NCBI RefSeq assembly: GCF_003149025.1
Contig: NZ_QGDV01000003.1
Span: 1-64,000 of the forward strand
Length of the DNA: 64,000 nt
DNA from: Rathayibacter iranicus NCPPB 2253 = VKM Ac-1602
Lineage (GTDB): Bacteria; Actinomycetota; Actinomycetes; Actinomycetales; Microbacteriaceae
Direction: 5' to 3'
The notes under the pieces are model-generated. The model saw only the letters and a program-made list of their open reading frames with translations. It ran no database searches and was not told the origin of the DNA. The position numbers and the translations under genes were made by a program. How positions within the stretch are numbered: position 1 is the first letter of the stretch; each line of letters begins with the position of its first letter. Below, one piece after another: positions 37,185-45,404 of this stretch.

Positions 37185-37274
37185 GAGGACGCCCGCACCG
37201 TGGACGCCCGCACTGGGGAGTCCCGCACTGGGGAGTCCCGCACTGAGTAAGGCCGCACCGTGGACGCCCGGCTC
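37185..37274. repeat. Six tandem 15-bp units upstream of the GH13 gene
   Basis: Units start at 37185, 37200, 37215, 37230, 37245 and 37260: GAGGACGCCCGCACC, GTGGACGCCCGCACT, GGGGAGTCCCGCACT (twice, identical), GAGTAAGGCCGCACC and GTGGACGCCCGGCTC. The array lies between the ends of two minus-strand genes, in the likely promoter or leader of the GH13 gene. It is in phase with codons (15 = 3 x 5) but no gene is supported across it. Confidence 0.9.
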
Positions 37275-37290
37275 GCAGCGTGCGTGCCGC

Positions 37291-37659
37291 TTACGGTCCC
37301 GGCCGCAGCGCGGCGAGCCACCCCAGCAGTGCGAAGCCCGCCCCGACCGCCGCCGGCGCGGTGATCGAGCACACGAGCAGTGCGAGCGCTGCACACGCGA
37401 GACCGGCTGCGGCCGGCCGCCGTTCGCCTCGGCACGGCAGTGCCCTGGCCGCTGCTGCTCCGGCGACCACGGCCACGGCGATTGCGGGCACCGACCAGAG
37501 CGGGTGCACCGACGAGGCCAACGCGAGCACCCCCCATGCCAGGGCCACCAACCCCGGCTCGCGGAAGCGCCCGTGCGGAGTGCGCCGCCGAGTGCGCCAG
37601 GGGGAGGGACGCGTGGCCCGGGTGTGCCCGGGAGAGAGGGGAAGGATGCTGATCGCCAT
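37291..37659 (-). CDS. Small membrane protein of unknown function
   Basis: The product is 122 residues from ATG 37659 (MAISILPLSPGHTRATRPSPWRT); the frame extends to 37683. Four hydrophobic stretches are seen (GLVALAWGVLALASSV, WSVPAIAVAVVAGAAAA, AAAGLACAALALLVC, AAVGAGFALLGWLAAL) after a basic start, giving positive-inside topology. No family is recognised. Confidence 0.55.
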   Translation of the reverse strand: MAISILPLSPGHTRATRPSPWRTRRRTPHGRFREPGLVALAWGVLALASSVHPLWSVPAIAVAVVAGAAAARALPCRGERRPAAAGLACAALALLVCSITAPAAVGAGFALLGWLAALRPGP

Positions 37660-37936
37660 GCGCCGATCCTGCCGAGTGAGCACGCCGCAGGGAGGCTCTG
37701 CCGGTCAATCGGTGGAGAGAAGAGGACCCGCTCTGCCTGTGGAGGAGCCGTGAGAGCGTCGAAGAGGGGTAGATCGCCGTCATTCCGGGCCTACTGAGGC
37801 CGGAATCGCGAGGATTCGGGGATCGGGCTGGTAGGTTACCGACGGTCCGACTGGCTGAGGGCATCCGTCCCCGGCCGAGGACGATCCACCACAACCAGCT
37901 GTTCTCAACAGCGCGAACGTCCTGGGAGGACACTCC

Positions 37937-38224
37937 ATGGCTGACAAGTCGCTCAACCGCACCGAGCTCGTCGCGAAGATCGCCGCCGACTCCGGTCAGA
38001 GCCAGGCCGCCGTCAACGGCGTCCTCGACTCGCTCTTCGCCACCCTCGCCGACTCCGTCTCCAACGACGTGAAGGTCACCGTCCCCGGCTGGATTGCCGT
38101 CGAGCGCACCTCCCGCGCCGCGCGCACCGGTCGCAACCCGCAGACGGGCGAGACCATCGAGATCGCCGCCGGTCACTCGGTCAAGGTCTCGGCCGGCACC
38201 AAGCTCAAGGCCGCCGCCAAGTAG
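37937..38224 (+). CDS. hup: HU-family nucleoid protein
   Basis: The protein has 95 residues with GGGAGG upstream. It binds and bends DNA as a dimer. KSLNRTELVAKIAADSGQSQAAVNGVLDS is the dimerisation half; RTSRAARTGRNPQTGETIEIAAGHSVKVSAGTKLKAA is the DNA-binding arm and end. It has no long Lys/Ala tail, unlike mycobacterial HupB. Confidence 0.95.
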   Translation: MADKSLNRTELVAKIAADSGQSQAAVNGVLDSLFATLADSVSNDVKVTVPGWIAVERTSRAARTGRNPQTGETIEIAAGHSVKVSAGTKLKAAAK

Positions 38225-38238
38225 TCACGATCTCCGGC

Positions 38239-38265
38239 ACGGCCCCGACATATCGTCGGGGCCGT
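38239..38265 (+). terminator. Terminator of the HU gene
   Basis: ACGGCCCCGAC (38239-38249) and GTCGGGGCCGT (38255-38265) form a perfect 11-bp stem with a 5-base loop, 15 bases after the stop codon. Confidence 0.85.
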
Positions 38266-38314
38266 CGTCGTGGCCGGACGGCTGGTGACCCGCCGTGGAA
38301 CGTAGGCTGGGGGA

Positions 38315-40402
38315 GTGAATCGAACCGTCCGGATCGTCGGCCCCGCGCTCGCGCTTGTCGCAGCGTCGCTCGTCGCACTCCTCGCGGCGCTGGCTTTCGG
38401 TGGGGGTGCCGCCCCCCAACTGCTCAGCGATCCGGGCCCGGTGGTTCGTTACGGTCTTCCGATCGCGAAGCTCGCGGTCAATCTCGGTGCGGCCGGCATG
38501 ATCGGCTCGCTCGTGCTGACACTCTTCGCGCTCAGCCCCCGCGCGCTCAGTCCTCGAATCGGGAACCCCGAGAACACCCGCGCTCTCACCGTCACCTCCG
38601 CTGGTGGCGTCTCTCGCTCCGCGACGAGCCGCACCGCCATCGCCCCCGCGTCGGAGCCTCGCACCGAGTTCTCGATTGCCCTCGACGTCGCCGCGGCGAG
38701 TGCCGCCTTTTTCGCCGCCGCAAGCGCTGTCACGGGTTTCTTCACCTTCCTCAGCGTGACGCAGACTCCCTTCAGCCTCGACCGTGATTTCGGCACCAAG
38801 CTCAGCTACTTCGTCGGCAGCATTCCGGTTGGCCAGGCGTGGCTCATCACGACCCTGCTGGCTGCGGTCACGACGGTCCTCTGCTTTGCCGTCCGCAACC
38901 AGACGGCGCTCGTCTTCGTCACCGCCCTCTCTCTGCTCGCTCTGCTGCCTATGGCGCAGCAGGGCCATGCGGCCGGAGCCAGCGGGCACGACGCGGCGGT
39001 GACCGCACTCGGTCTGCACCTTATCTTCGCGGCGGTCTGGCTCGGTGGCCTCATCACGGTTGTCGCCCTGCGGCCGATGCTGAGCGGTTCGCGCCTCCTG
39101 CCCGTGATCGAGCGCTACTCCAGCCTGGCGCTCGTTAGCTTCGTTGTCGTTGCGGCCTCCGGCTACATCAGCGCCGAACTGCGGTTGGCGACTTTCGACA
39201 ACCTGCTCACCGGCTACGGGATCCTCGTGCTGGTCAAGGTGGCGGCGCTGATCGCGCTCGGCCTCTTCGGTGTCGTGCAGCGGCGCTTCCTGATCGCGCG
39301 GATGCGCTCCGCGGGAGGATCGGGCGGCCGCAGCTTCTGGTGGCTGGTCGGCGCCGAAATCGCCTTCATGGGTATCGCTTCCGGAGTCGCCGCGGCCCTC
39401 GCACGCACGGCGACTCCCGTCGATCAGATCGCCGCCAGCCAGCTCGCCGACCCCACCCCGGCGCAGCTGCTCACTGGTGAGCCGCTGCCGCCGCCCGCCA
39501 GCGCCATGAACTTCGTGACTCTCTGGAACGTCGACCTCGTCTGGCTCCTGGTCTGCTCGTTCGGGATTGCCTTTTACGTCGGCGGAGTGGTCCGCTTGCA
39601 TCGTCGCGGCGATAACTGGCCTCTGCACCGCACGATCCTCTGGATCGCCGGGATGCTTCTGCTCGCGTACATCACCAACGGTGGCGTGAACGCCTACGAG
39701 AAGTACCTGTTCAGCGCGCACATGGTCGCGCACATGGTCCTCACGATGGCGGTGCCGCTGCTGCTCGTCCCCGCCGCACCGGTCACGTTGATCGCGCGTG
39801 CGGCGGTCCGGCGTACCGACGGCTCCCGTGGTGCCCGCGAGTGGGTGCTGCTCGCCGTGCATTCCCGCTTCGCCACCGCGATCTCGCATCCGATCGTCGC
39901 GGCCCTGCTCTTCGTCGGCTCCCTCTGGGGCTTCTACTATTCACCGCTGTTCCGCTGGGCGACGACCGACCACATCGGCCACGAGTGGATGATCGTGCAC
40001 TTCCTCATCACGGGCTACCTCTTCGTCAGCGTTCTCATTGGGGTAGACCCCAGCGTGCACAGGGTCCCCTACGCGATGCGACTGCTGCTGCTGCTGGGCA
40101 CGATGGCGTTCCATGCCTTCTTCGGCCTCGCACTGATGACGGGCGAGGGCCTTCTGCTCGCCGACTGGTATGGAGCGATGGGCTGGGGCACGTCCGCCCT
40201 CGCCGACCAGCAGGCGGCTGGCGGTATCGCGTGGAGCATCGGCGAGATACCGACCCTCGCGCTGGCGATCATCGTCGCGATGATGTGGAGCCGCTCCGAC
40301 GCCCGCGAGACCAAGCGCCGCGATCGCCAGGCCGACCGCACGAATGAGGCCGAGCTGACGGCCTACAACGACCGACTTGCCGCGCTCGGCAGACGCGGCT
40401 GA
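38315..40402 (+). CDS. CopD-CtaG fusion: copper resistance D domain plus cytochrome c oxidase assembly domain
   Basis: The protein has 695 residues from GTG 38315 and is a polytopic membrane protein. The N-terminal half is CopD-like (helices with LAVNLGAAGMIGSLVLTLFAL, GHAAGASGHDAAVTALGLHLIFAAVWLGGLITV). The C-terminal half is CtaG/caa3-type (NWPLHRTILWIAGMLLLAYITNG, FSAHMVAHMVLTMAVPLLLVPAAP, MIVHFLITGYLF). His and Met residues in the helices could carry copper for Cu(A)/Cu(B) insertion into oxidase. The fused form is common in actinobacteria. Confidence 0.92.
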   Translation: MNRTVRIVGPALALVAASLVALLAALAFGGGAAPQLLSDPGPVVRYGLPIAKLAVNLGAAGMIGSLVLTLFALSPRALSPRIGNPENTRALTVTSAGGVSRSATSRTAIAPASEPRTEFSIALDVAAASAAFFAAASAVTGFFTFLSVTQTPFSLDRDFGTKLSYFVGSIPVGQAWLITTLLAAVTTVLCFAVRNQTALVFVTALSLLALLPMAQQGHAAGASGHDAAVTALGLHLIFAAVWLGGLITVVALRPMLSGSRLLPVIERYSSLALVSFVVVAASGYISAELRLATFDNLLTGYGILVLVKVAALIALGLFGVVQRRFLIARMRSAGGSGGRSFWWLVGAEIAFMGIASGVAAALARTATPVDQIAASQLADPTPAQLLTGEPLPPPASAMNFVTLWNVDLVWLLVCSFGIAFYVGGVVRLHRRGDNWPLHRTILWIAGMLLLAYITNGGVNAYEKYLFSAHMVAHMVLTMAVPLLLVPAAPVTLIARAAVRRTDGSRGAREWVLLAVHSRFATAISHPIVAALLFVGSLWGFYYSPLFRWATTDHIGHEWMIVHFLITGYLFVSVLIGVDPSVHRVPYAMRLLLLLGTMAFHAFFGLALMTGEGLLLADWYGAMGWGTSALADQQAAGGIAWSIGEIPTLALAIIVAMMWSRSDARETKRRDRQADRTNEAELTAYNDRLAALGRRG

Positions 40403-40474
40403 CGCGGGTCCCTCCGTGACGTCGACCCGGCGGGAGGCCGCGAACGGCCGAGGACGCGCGGGTACAGTAGACCG

Positions 40475-41776
40475 GTGACCGAGCCGACCCTCTCCGACGA
40501 GCAGCAGCGGGTGTTCGACCTCATCGAGAACACGCGCGAGCACCTGTTCGTCACCGGTCGTGCGGGCACCGGCAAGTCCACCCTCCTCAACCACCTGAGC
40601 TGGAACACCGAGAAGCAGATCGTCATCTGCGCGCCCACCGGCGTCGCGGCGCTCAACGTCGGCGGGCAGACCATCCACTCGCTGTTTCGCTTGCCGATCG
40701 GGGTCATCGCCGACTCCGATCTCGATCAGCCGCCGGAGTTGCGCAAGCTTCTGAACACCATCGACACGCTGGTGATCGACGAGATCTCGATGGTCAATGC
40801 CGATCTCCTCGACGGGATCGACCGCAGTCTGCGTCAGGCGCGGCAGCGGCGTTCCGAGCCGTTCGGAGGCGTCCAGGTCGTCCTTTTCGGCGACCCGTTC
40901 CAGCTCGCGCCCGTTCCCGGCGACCCGGAGGAGCGAGCCTACTTCGCCGACCGCTACCGCTCGCTGTGGTTCTTCGACGCGCTGGTCTGGCAGGACGCGC
41001 CGTTGCGCATCGTGGAGCTTGGCACGATCCACCGGCAGAGCGACGAGCGCTTCAAGTGGATGCTCAACGCGGTCCGATTCGGCATGGTGACGAAGGACAT
41101 CGCCGACGTCCTTAACGCGGCTGGTGCCCGCACTCCGCCTGCCGACGACGCCATCACTCTCGCCACCCGTAACGACGCCGTCAACCGGATCAACCAGACG
41201 GCGCTCGCCCGCCTCACGGGTCCTCTCAAGACGGCCTCTGCCGAGATCAGCGGCGACTTCGGTGGCCGCGCCTACCCGGCGGATCAGAAGCTCGAGCTCA
41301 AGATCGGCGCGCACGTGATGTTCCTGCGCAACGACTCCGATCAACGCTGGGTGAACGGCACGATCGGTCGGGTGACGAAGGTCGCCGGCACGGTCTGGGT
41401 CGAGGTAGACGGCGAGGTGCACGAGGTGGCGCCGGCCACCTGGGAGCGCTACCGCTACTCCTACTCCGCGGCCACGAAAAAGCTGACCCGCGAGATCGTT
41501 GCGGAGTTCGCGCAGTTCCCGCTTCGCCTCGCCTGGGCGGTCACGATCCACAAGTCGCAGGGTAAGACGTACGATTCGGCGGTGGTCGACCTCGGCCAGC
41601 GCGCGTTCGCGCCGGGCCAGACGTATGTCGCGCTCAGCCGAATCACGAGCCTCGAGGGCCTCTATCTCACCCGTCCACTGCGCCCGAGCGACATCATCGT
41701 CGACAAGGATGTCCTGCGCTTCATGTCGGAGCGGCGCGCTGAACCGGCAGGTGTCGCGGGGGCGGCGGGAGCCTGA
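40475..41776 (+). CDS. Pif1/RecD-like ATP-dependent DNA helicase (SF1)
   Basis: The protein has 433 residues from GTG 40475. Walker A GRAGTGKST near 29-37; CAPTGVAALNVGGQTIHSLFRL follows; Walker B TLVIDEISMVNADLLD; VVLFGDPFQLAPVPG; and late motifs AWAVTIHKSQGKTYD and YVALSRITSLEGLYL. This is the full set for a short Pif1-type 5'-3' helicase in DNA repair or replication. No accessory domain is present. Confidence 0.92.
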   Translation: MTEPTLSDEQQRVFDLIENTREHLFVTGRAGTGKSTLLNHLSWNTEKQIVICAPTGVAALNVGGQTIHSLFRLPIGVIADSDLDQPPELRKLLNTIDTLVIDEISMVNADLLDGIDRSLRQARQRRSEPFGGVQVVLFGDPFQLAPVPGDPEERAYFADRYRSLWFFDALVWQDAPLRIVELGTIHRQSDERFKWMLNAVRFGMVTKDIADVLNAAGARTPPADDAITLATRNDAVNRINQTALARLTGPLKTASAEISGDFGGRAYPADQKLELKIGAHVMFLRNDSDQRWVNGTIGRVTKVAGTVWVEVDGEVHEVAPATWERYRYSYSAATKKLTREIVAEFAQFPLRLAWAVTIHKSQGKTYDSAVVDLGQRAFAPGQTYVALSRITSLEGLYLTRPLRPSDIIVDKDVLRFMSERRAEPAGVAGAAGA

Positions 41777-41789
41777 TCCGGCGGGCGGA

Positions 41790-42437
41790 TTATGCGGCCG
41801 CGCGGGTGCGAGCGAGGTCGCGGAAGAGTTCCGTCGTGAGGCGGTAGGCCTCTGCGACCTCGGCGATCACGCGCTCCCGCTCGGCCTCGTCCCAGCCGGC
41901 GCGATCGAGCTGTTCACGGTAGGTCGCCCGGAATGCGGAGGGAGCGGCAATCTCGCCGTAGAGGAAGAAGCCGACTCCGTTGGTCTCGAAGCCGAAACGG
42001 CGCTGCAGCAGGGCGCGCACGATGGCACAACCGGAGAGGTCGCCGAGATAGCGCGTGTAGTGGTGCGCGACGAAGCCGCCGCTCCAGCCGGCCGCGACCG
42101 TGCGAATGCGCTCGACGTACGCCCGGGTCGAGGGGAGCGGGCTGATTCGCGAGCGCCAGTCCTCGCCGACCAAGAAGCGCAGGTCCTCCGCAATCGCCGG
42201 GAGCCGGGTCAGCTTGGCCGAGAGGAACGGGGCGGCGACCGGATCGCCTGCCATATCCTCGGCGACGGCCTCCAGCGCCTCGTAAACGAAGTAGTGCTGC
42301 GAGATCAGCGCGATGTAGTCGTCGCGGCTGCCGGAGCCGGTCATCAGCGATGTCATGAAGGCAGCACCCTCATCGTCGGCACCAGACTGCCCGATGCGCT
42401 GGCGCAGGGCCTCGGAGAACGGGATCACGTTCGACAC
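41790..42437 (-). CDS. Heme oxygenase-like protein lacking the usual proximal histidine
   Basis: The protein has 215 residues from GTG 42437. The fold-defining parts are DDYIALISQHYFVYEALEAVAEDM and AHHYTRYLGDLSG. In known bacterial members the start reads roughly LRxxTxxxHxxAExxxFM, with His as axial heme ligand. Here it is ALRQRIGQSGADDEGAAFM, placing Gly19 at that position. The distal GDLSGGQ is also altered (GDLSGCAIV). An IdeR-type iron box lies 20 bases upstream, fitting iron-repressed heme use. It may be a divergent heme oxygenase or a non-catalytic heme-binding relative. Confidence 0.8.
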   Translation of the reverse strand: MSNVIPFSEALRQRIGQSGADDEGAAFMTSLMTGSGSRDDYIALISQHYFVYEALEAVAEDMAGDPVAAPFLSAKLTRLPAIAEDLRFLVGEDWRSRISPLPSTRAYVERIRTVAAGWSGGFVAHHYTRYLGDLSGCAIVRALLQRRFGFETNGVGFFLYGEIAAPSAFRATYREQLDRAGWDEAERERVIAEVAEAYRLTTELFRDLARTRAAA

Positions 42438-42456
42438 GGCGGCCTCCCTCCACGAC

Positions 42457-42476
42457 TTAGGTTGGCCTTACCTTAG
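42457..42476 (-). promoter_or_regulatory. DtxR/IdeR-type iron box
   Basis: TTAGGTTGGCCTTACCTTAG reads like the 19-bp DtxR/IdeR consensus (TTAGGTTAGSCTAACCTAA) with a few changes and an approximate palindrome. It lies just upstream of the heme oxygenase-like gene, which should be repressed by iron-bound regulator. Confidence 0.75.
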
Positions 42477-42504
42477 CCGAGCGGAGCCGCAGTGACCAGG
42501 GGTG

Positions 42505-42996
42505 TCAGTGGTGATGTCCACCGTCAACGACCGAGGTCATCATCCCGCCCATCTCGCCTGAGCCGCCCGAGGAGGCAGCGAGTGCCGGAGTCGCGAGCGC
42601 CGAGACGGTGAGGGCGCCCGCGAGCATTCCAAGAACCACGCGGGACGGTGAGATGGGGCGCTCCTGACCGGGCGAGGAGCGCAGTGACACGGCGACCACG
42701 GCGGCGGCGATCAGTTGCAACACCGCCGCGCTGAGCGCGGGCAGCGGCTCCCGGAGGATCCCGGCTGCGAGGGCCGCCGCGAGGGCAGCGAGAGAGGCGG
42801 CCGCCACGACGAGTGCCGTCCGCGGCAGGAGGAGGCGTCCGCGGGCCAACACCAGCACAGACCAGAGCAACTCAGCTATTCCAAGAGCGCCGAGGACCGG
42901 CGCTGAGGGCGCGACGCCCCCCGCGGCGAGCGAAAGGTGGACGAGTCCGGCGCCCAGTCCGGCGAAGGCAGCGTTGCAGCGGGCCACGGTGGTCAT
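42505..42996 (-). CDS. Multi-pass membrane protein with a His-rich end
   Basis: The protein has 163 residues from ATG 42996 (MTTVARCNAAFAGLGAGLVHLSLAAGG). Four hydrophobic segments in the first 110 residues, then a loop and another hydrophobic stretch, then SSGGSGEMGGMMTSVVDGGHHH. The Met- and His-rich end could bind copper or another metal, but this is a guess. No family is recognised. Confidence 0.6.
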   Translation of the reverse strand: MTTVARCNAAFAGLGAGLVHLSLAAGGVAPSAPVLGALGIAELLWSVLVLARGRLLLPRTALVVAAASLAALAAALAAGILREPLPALSAAVLQLIAAAVVAVSLRSSPGQERPISPSRVVLGMLAGALTVSALATPALAASSGGSGEMGGMMTSVVDGGHHH

Positions 42997-43078
42997 GGCA
43001 TCTCCGATCCCTGAATTGCGGAGAAAAGAAGGAGGCCCCGGATCGACACACCGCATCGTGTCGTCCGAGGCCGTCTAG

Positions 43079-43118
43079 TCCGTCCGCCGCGGAAAACGGC
43101 GGGTCCGCGGCGGACGGA
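43079..43118. terminator. Strong hairpin between two membrane protein genes
   Basis: TCCGTCCGCCGCGGA (43079-43093) is perfectly complementary to TCCGCGGCGGACGGA (43104-43118), a 15-bp stem with a 10-base loop. It lies 31 bases after the minus-strand DUF4383 gene and would end its transcript. Confidence 0.75.
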
Positions 43119-43148
43119 GTCTCAAGGGGCGGCAGGAGCCGCCCGGGG

Positions 43149-43565
43149 TCAGGCGGTCGCGGCGGTGCGCGTCCTCGCCGACTTCTCGGTGCCGAGTCCG
43201 ACTCCCAGCAGCACCAGCGCACTAGCCAGGTGGAGGAAGTGATCGGCGGTGTTCAACGCGAGCACATTCACCGCCGTATCGACCAGGAAGAACCCGACGA
43301 TACCCAGCGCCAAATAGACCGCTCCGATGGTGATGTTCACCGTCTTCGCCGCAGATACTGTCGACAGACCTGCAATCAGCAGGGCCCCGCCGATAAGCAA
43401 GTGCGCGATGTTATGCAGTGGATTCACCTCGAAGATGCCGAGCAGAAGCCCGCCCTGCGTCGCGAGGAATTGCACGCCTCCGGTCACGACGAAGCCGAGA
43501 AGGCCAACGACGACGTAGACGGCTCCGAAGAGAGTCGCCAGCAGTCGATTGGGGGATCTGCGCAT
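43149..43565 (-). CDS. DUF4383 membrane protein
   Basis: The protein has 138 residues with four membrane helices. NRLLATLFGAVYVVVGLLGFVVTG, VNPLHNIAHLLIGGALLIAG and the closing LNTADHFLHLASALVLLGVGL are diagnostic of the family (paired N..H..H and D..LH motifs). The function is unknown. The adjacent hairpin separates it from the next minus-strand gene. Confidence 0.85.
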   Translation of the reverse strand: MRRSPNRLLATLFGAVYVVVGLLGFVVTGGVQFLATQGGLLLGIFEVNPLHNIAHLLIGGALLIAGLSTVSAAKTVNITIGAVYLALGIVGFFLVDTAVNVLALNTADHFLHLASALVLLGVGLGTEKSARTRTAATA

Positions 43566-43760
43566 GGTCTCTTACCTCCTTCGAGCAGCGCCTCTGCGCT
43601 GTACTCCCTCTCTTCGTAACCCTGCTCTCGTCGGTTTGGAAACGGGGTGGACGTCGCCGGTCATGGTCCTGCTCCGACACCGTCTCCTTCCGTGTCGAGG
43701 TGTGGCCTCCCCGTGCTGAGTCGCAGCCGCGCCGCTGAGCGCTCGGCCTACTCTGGTGCC

Positions 43761-44279
43761 ATGCCGATCACTCCCGACACCAAAGACTGGACGTGGGTGC
43801 TCGAGCGCCCCTGCCTCGACTGCGGCTTCGACGCCGCCCTCGTCGACCCGGCCGAGGTTCCGGCTCTCATCCGTGAGAACGCCGCCGCGTGGCCCTCTGT
43901 CCTCGAGCGCGACGATGCGGCGGGGCGCCCCGATGACGAGACCTGGTCGCCTCTGGAGTACGCGGCGCATGTGCGCGACGTCCACCGCCTCTACCGCACC
44001 CGGGTCGAGCTGATGCTCGACGGCGACGATCCGCTGTACCCCAACTGGGACCAGGACGTCACCGCTGTGGAGGAGCGCTATGACCGGCAGGATCCGCCCA
44101 CCGTCGGCCGAGAGTTGGTGGAGGCCGCCGACCGCGTCGCCTCCGTGTTCGAGGGCGTCTCCGGAGCGGCATGGCAGCGTCCTGGTCGCCGCAGCGACGG
44201 CGCCTCCTTCACTGTCGACACCATTGCGCGGTACTACCTCCACGACGTGCAGCACCACCTCCACGACGTGCAGGGCTGA
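43761..44279 (+). CDS. DinB-like (mycothiol-dependent superfamily) protein
   Basis: The protein has 172 residues from ATG 43761. A four-helix DinB fold with WSPLEYAAHVRDVHRLYRTRVELML, a middle Glu/Asp region and IARYYLHDVQHHL at the end supplies three metal-binding His positions. Its partner thiol and substrate are unknown. The last residues repeat (LHDVQHHLHDVQG) because of a 21-bp duplication at 44236-44273 at the 3' end. Confidence 0.82.
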   Translation: MPITPDTKDWTWVLERPCLDCGFDAALVDPAEVPALIRENAAAWPSVLERDDAAGRPDDETWSPLEYAAHVRDVHRLYRTRVELMLDGDDPLYPNWDQDVTAVEERYDRQDPPTVGRELVEAADRVASVFEGVSGAAWQRPGRRSDGASFTVDTIARYYLHDVQHHLHDVQG

Positions 44280-44283
44280 GCGC

Positions 44284-44934
44284 TCAGGTGTCGATGAGCT
44301 GCGGATTCAGGAATGAGAGCGTCCGCGCATAGGCGAGCGCGGCGGAGGAGGGGCTGACCGCCGCGCGCAGGTTGCCGTTCGCGAAGTGGCGCTCGGTATC
44401 CGGGTAGGTGTGCGCCGTCACGGGCGTGCCCGACTCCTTCAGCCGACCGACAAACGACTCCGGATCCTCCCCTCCCGGCCACTCGTCGCGCTGCGCGTAG
44501 TGCAGGAGCGTCGGACAGGGCACCAACACGTGCTCCTCGGCGCCGAGGGCCGCGTAGTAGGCGACGACCGCGTCGACGAGGCCCGTCCCTGCGGCGAGCA
44601 GCCCGAGCCGGCCACCGAAGCCGAAGCCGACGATCGCTCTGCGCGGCGCCCCGGCGGCGACTCCGATCCGCACGGCCTCGATGACGGAGGCGAGCGTGCG
44701 GTCCTGCGCAGCCATCGCTGCGAGATCGCGGGCATCCTCCGGAGCGAGGGTCGCCCACCCGTCGTAGAGGTCGGGAACGAGCACGTGGTACCCGTGTTTC
44801 GAGACCGCCTCGGCGAACGGCTCGAGCCACGGCAGGCGCCCGAAGACATCGTGCAGAACGACCACCACGGGGCGGCCGGGCGTACCGTACTCGAGGGCGA
44901 CGCCCGGCGACGGGATTGGGACGAGCTCACTCAC
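44284..44934 (-). CDS. Dienelactone hydrolase-family alpha/beta hydrolase
   Basis: The protein has 216 residues from GTG 44934; GGAGG is only one base away, so the start is uncertain. VVVVLHDVFGRLPWLEPFAEAV and YHVLVPDLYDGWA are typical. The nucleophile elbow reads AIVGFGFGGRLGLLAA, where DLH proteins have GxCxGG; here the nucleophile position is Phe, so the catalytic Cys/Ser appears to be lost. YAQRDEWPG and DTERHFANGN (His) complete the layout. The substrate is unknown and activity is doubtful. Confidence 0.78.
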   Translation of the reverse strand: MSELVPIPSPGVALEYGTPGRPVVVVLHDVFGRLPWLEPFAEAVSKHGYHVLVPDLYDGWATLAPEDARDLAAMAAQDRTLASVIEAVRIGVAAGAPRRAIVGFGFGGRLGLLAAGTGLVDAVVAYYAALGAEEHVLVPCPTLLHYAQRDEWPGGEDPESFVGRLKESGTPVTAHTYPDTERHFANGNLRAAVSPSSAALAYARTLSFLNPQLIDT

Positions 44935-45404
44935 GCCTCCACCCTGCCGTGCGCGGGCGCGAATCCAGTGCGGTTCCGAGGATCGGCCCGGCGTGTCGCG
45001 CTGGAACGGAGTCAGGTGCCGCACGTTGCCAGCCTCAGTGCCGACCGGCGTCTTCGCTCTTTGTGTTCCTGCAATCGCGCCCCTGGTCGACGGGTTCGGA
45101 GCGGCTCCCGATCGAATCCGAGATCTGAGGATGGCGCCGCATAGCGGGTAGCGTGCCGTGCACGTCTGGTTGAACCTTGAGGGCTCGGCGAAGGTCGAGG
45201 TGCAGGGGCGAACGCGGCCCGGGCCACCCGCGTGGACGACGAGTACCTCCACTCCGTCGCTACGGCAGCGCCCGACGAGCTCGAGTACCTTGCGGCCGGT
45301 GTCGTCGGCCCGCGGAGTCGTCGGCCCGCGGAATCGCATCGACAAGCTCGTCGGACGCCTCCGCTCCTGGCCTGACGCGACCGACCGCACGGCCGCAGTC
45401 GCGA
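44935..45404. other. 470-base gap, possibly with a decayed deazaflavin-nitroreductase remnant
   Basis: No intact gene is seen. From about 45159 one plus frame reads HVWLNLEGSAKVEVQG, similar to the VWWLNLxAxPxAxVxxG strand of F420/deazaflavin nitroreductases (DUF385). Another frame continues ARATRVDDEYLHSVATAAPDELEYLAA to about 45300. This would fit a frameshifted remnant. GTCGTCGGCCCGCGGA is repeated directly within about 45299-45330. Confidence 0.3.

Noticed and set aside
37185-37274. The 15-bp array read as a pentapeptide-repeat protein
   Set aside because: The frame with VRDSP-like repeats continues antisense into neighbouring genes and has no proper start; only six units exist.
35869-39889. 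Long open frames opposite the GH13 and CopD-CtaG genes
   Set aside because: Both are antisense to genes with clear motifs; such frames are expected in GC-rich DNA.
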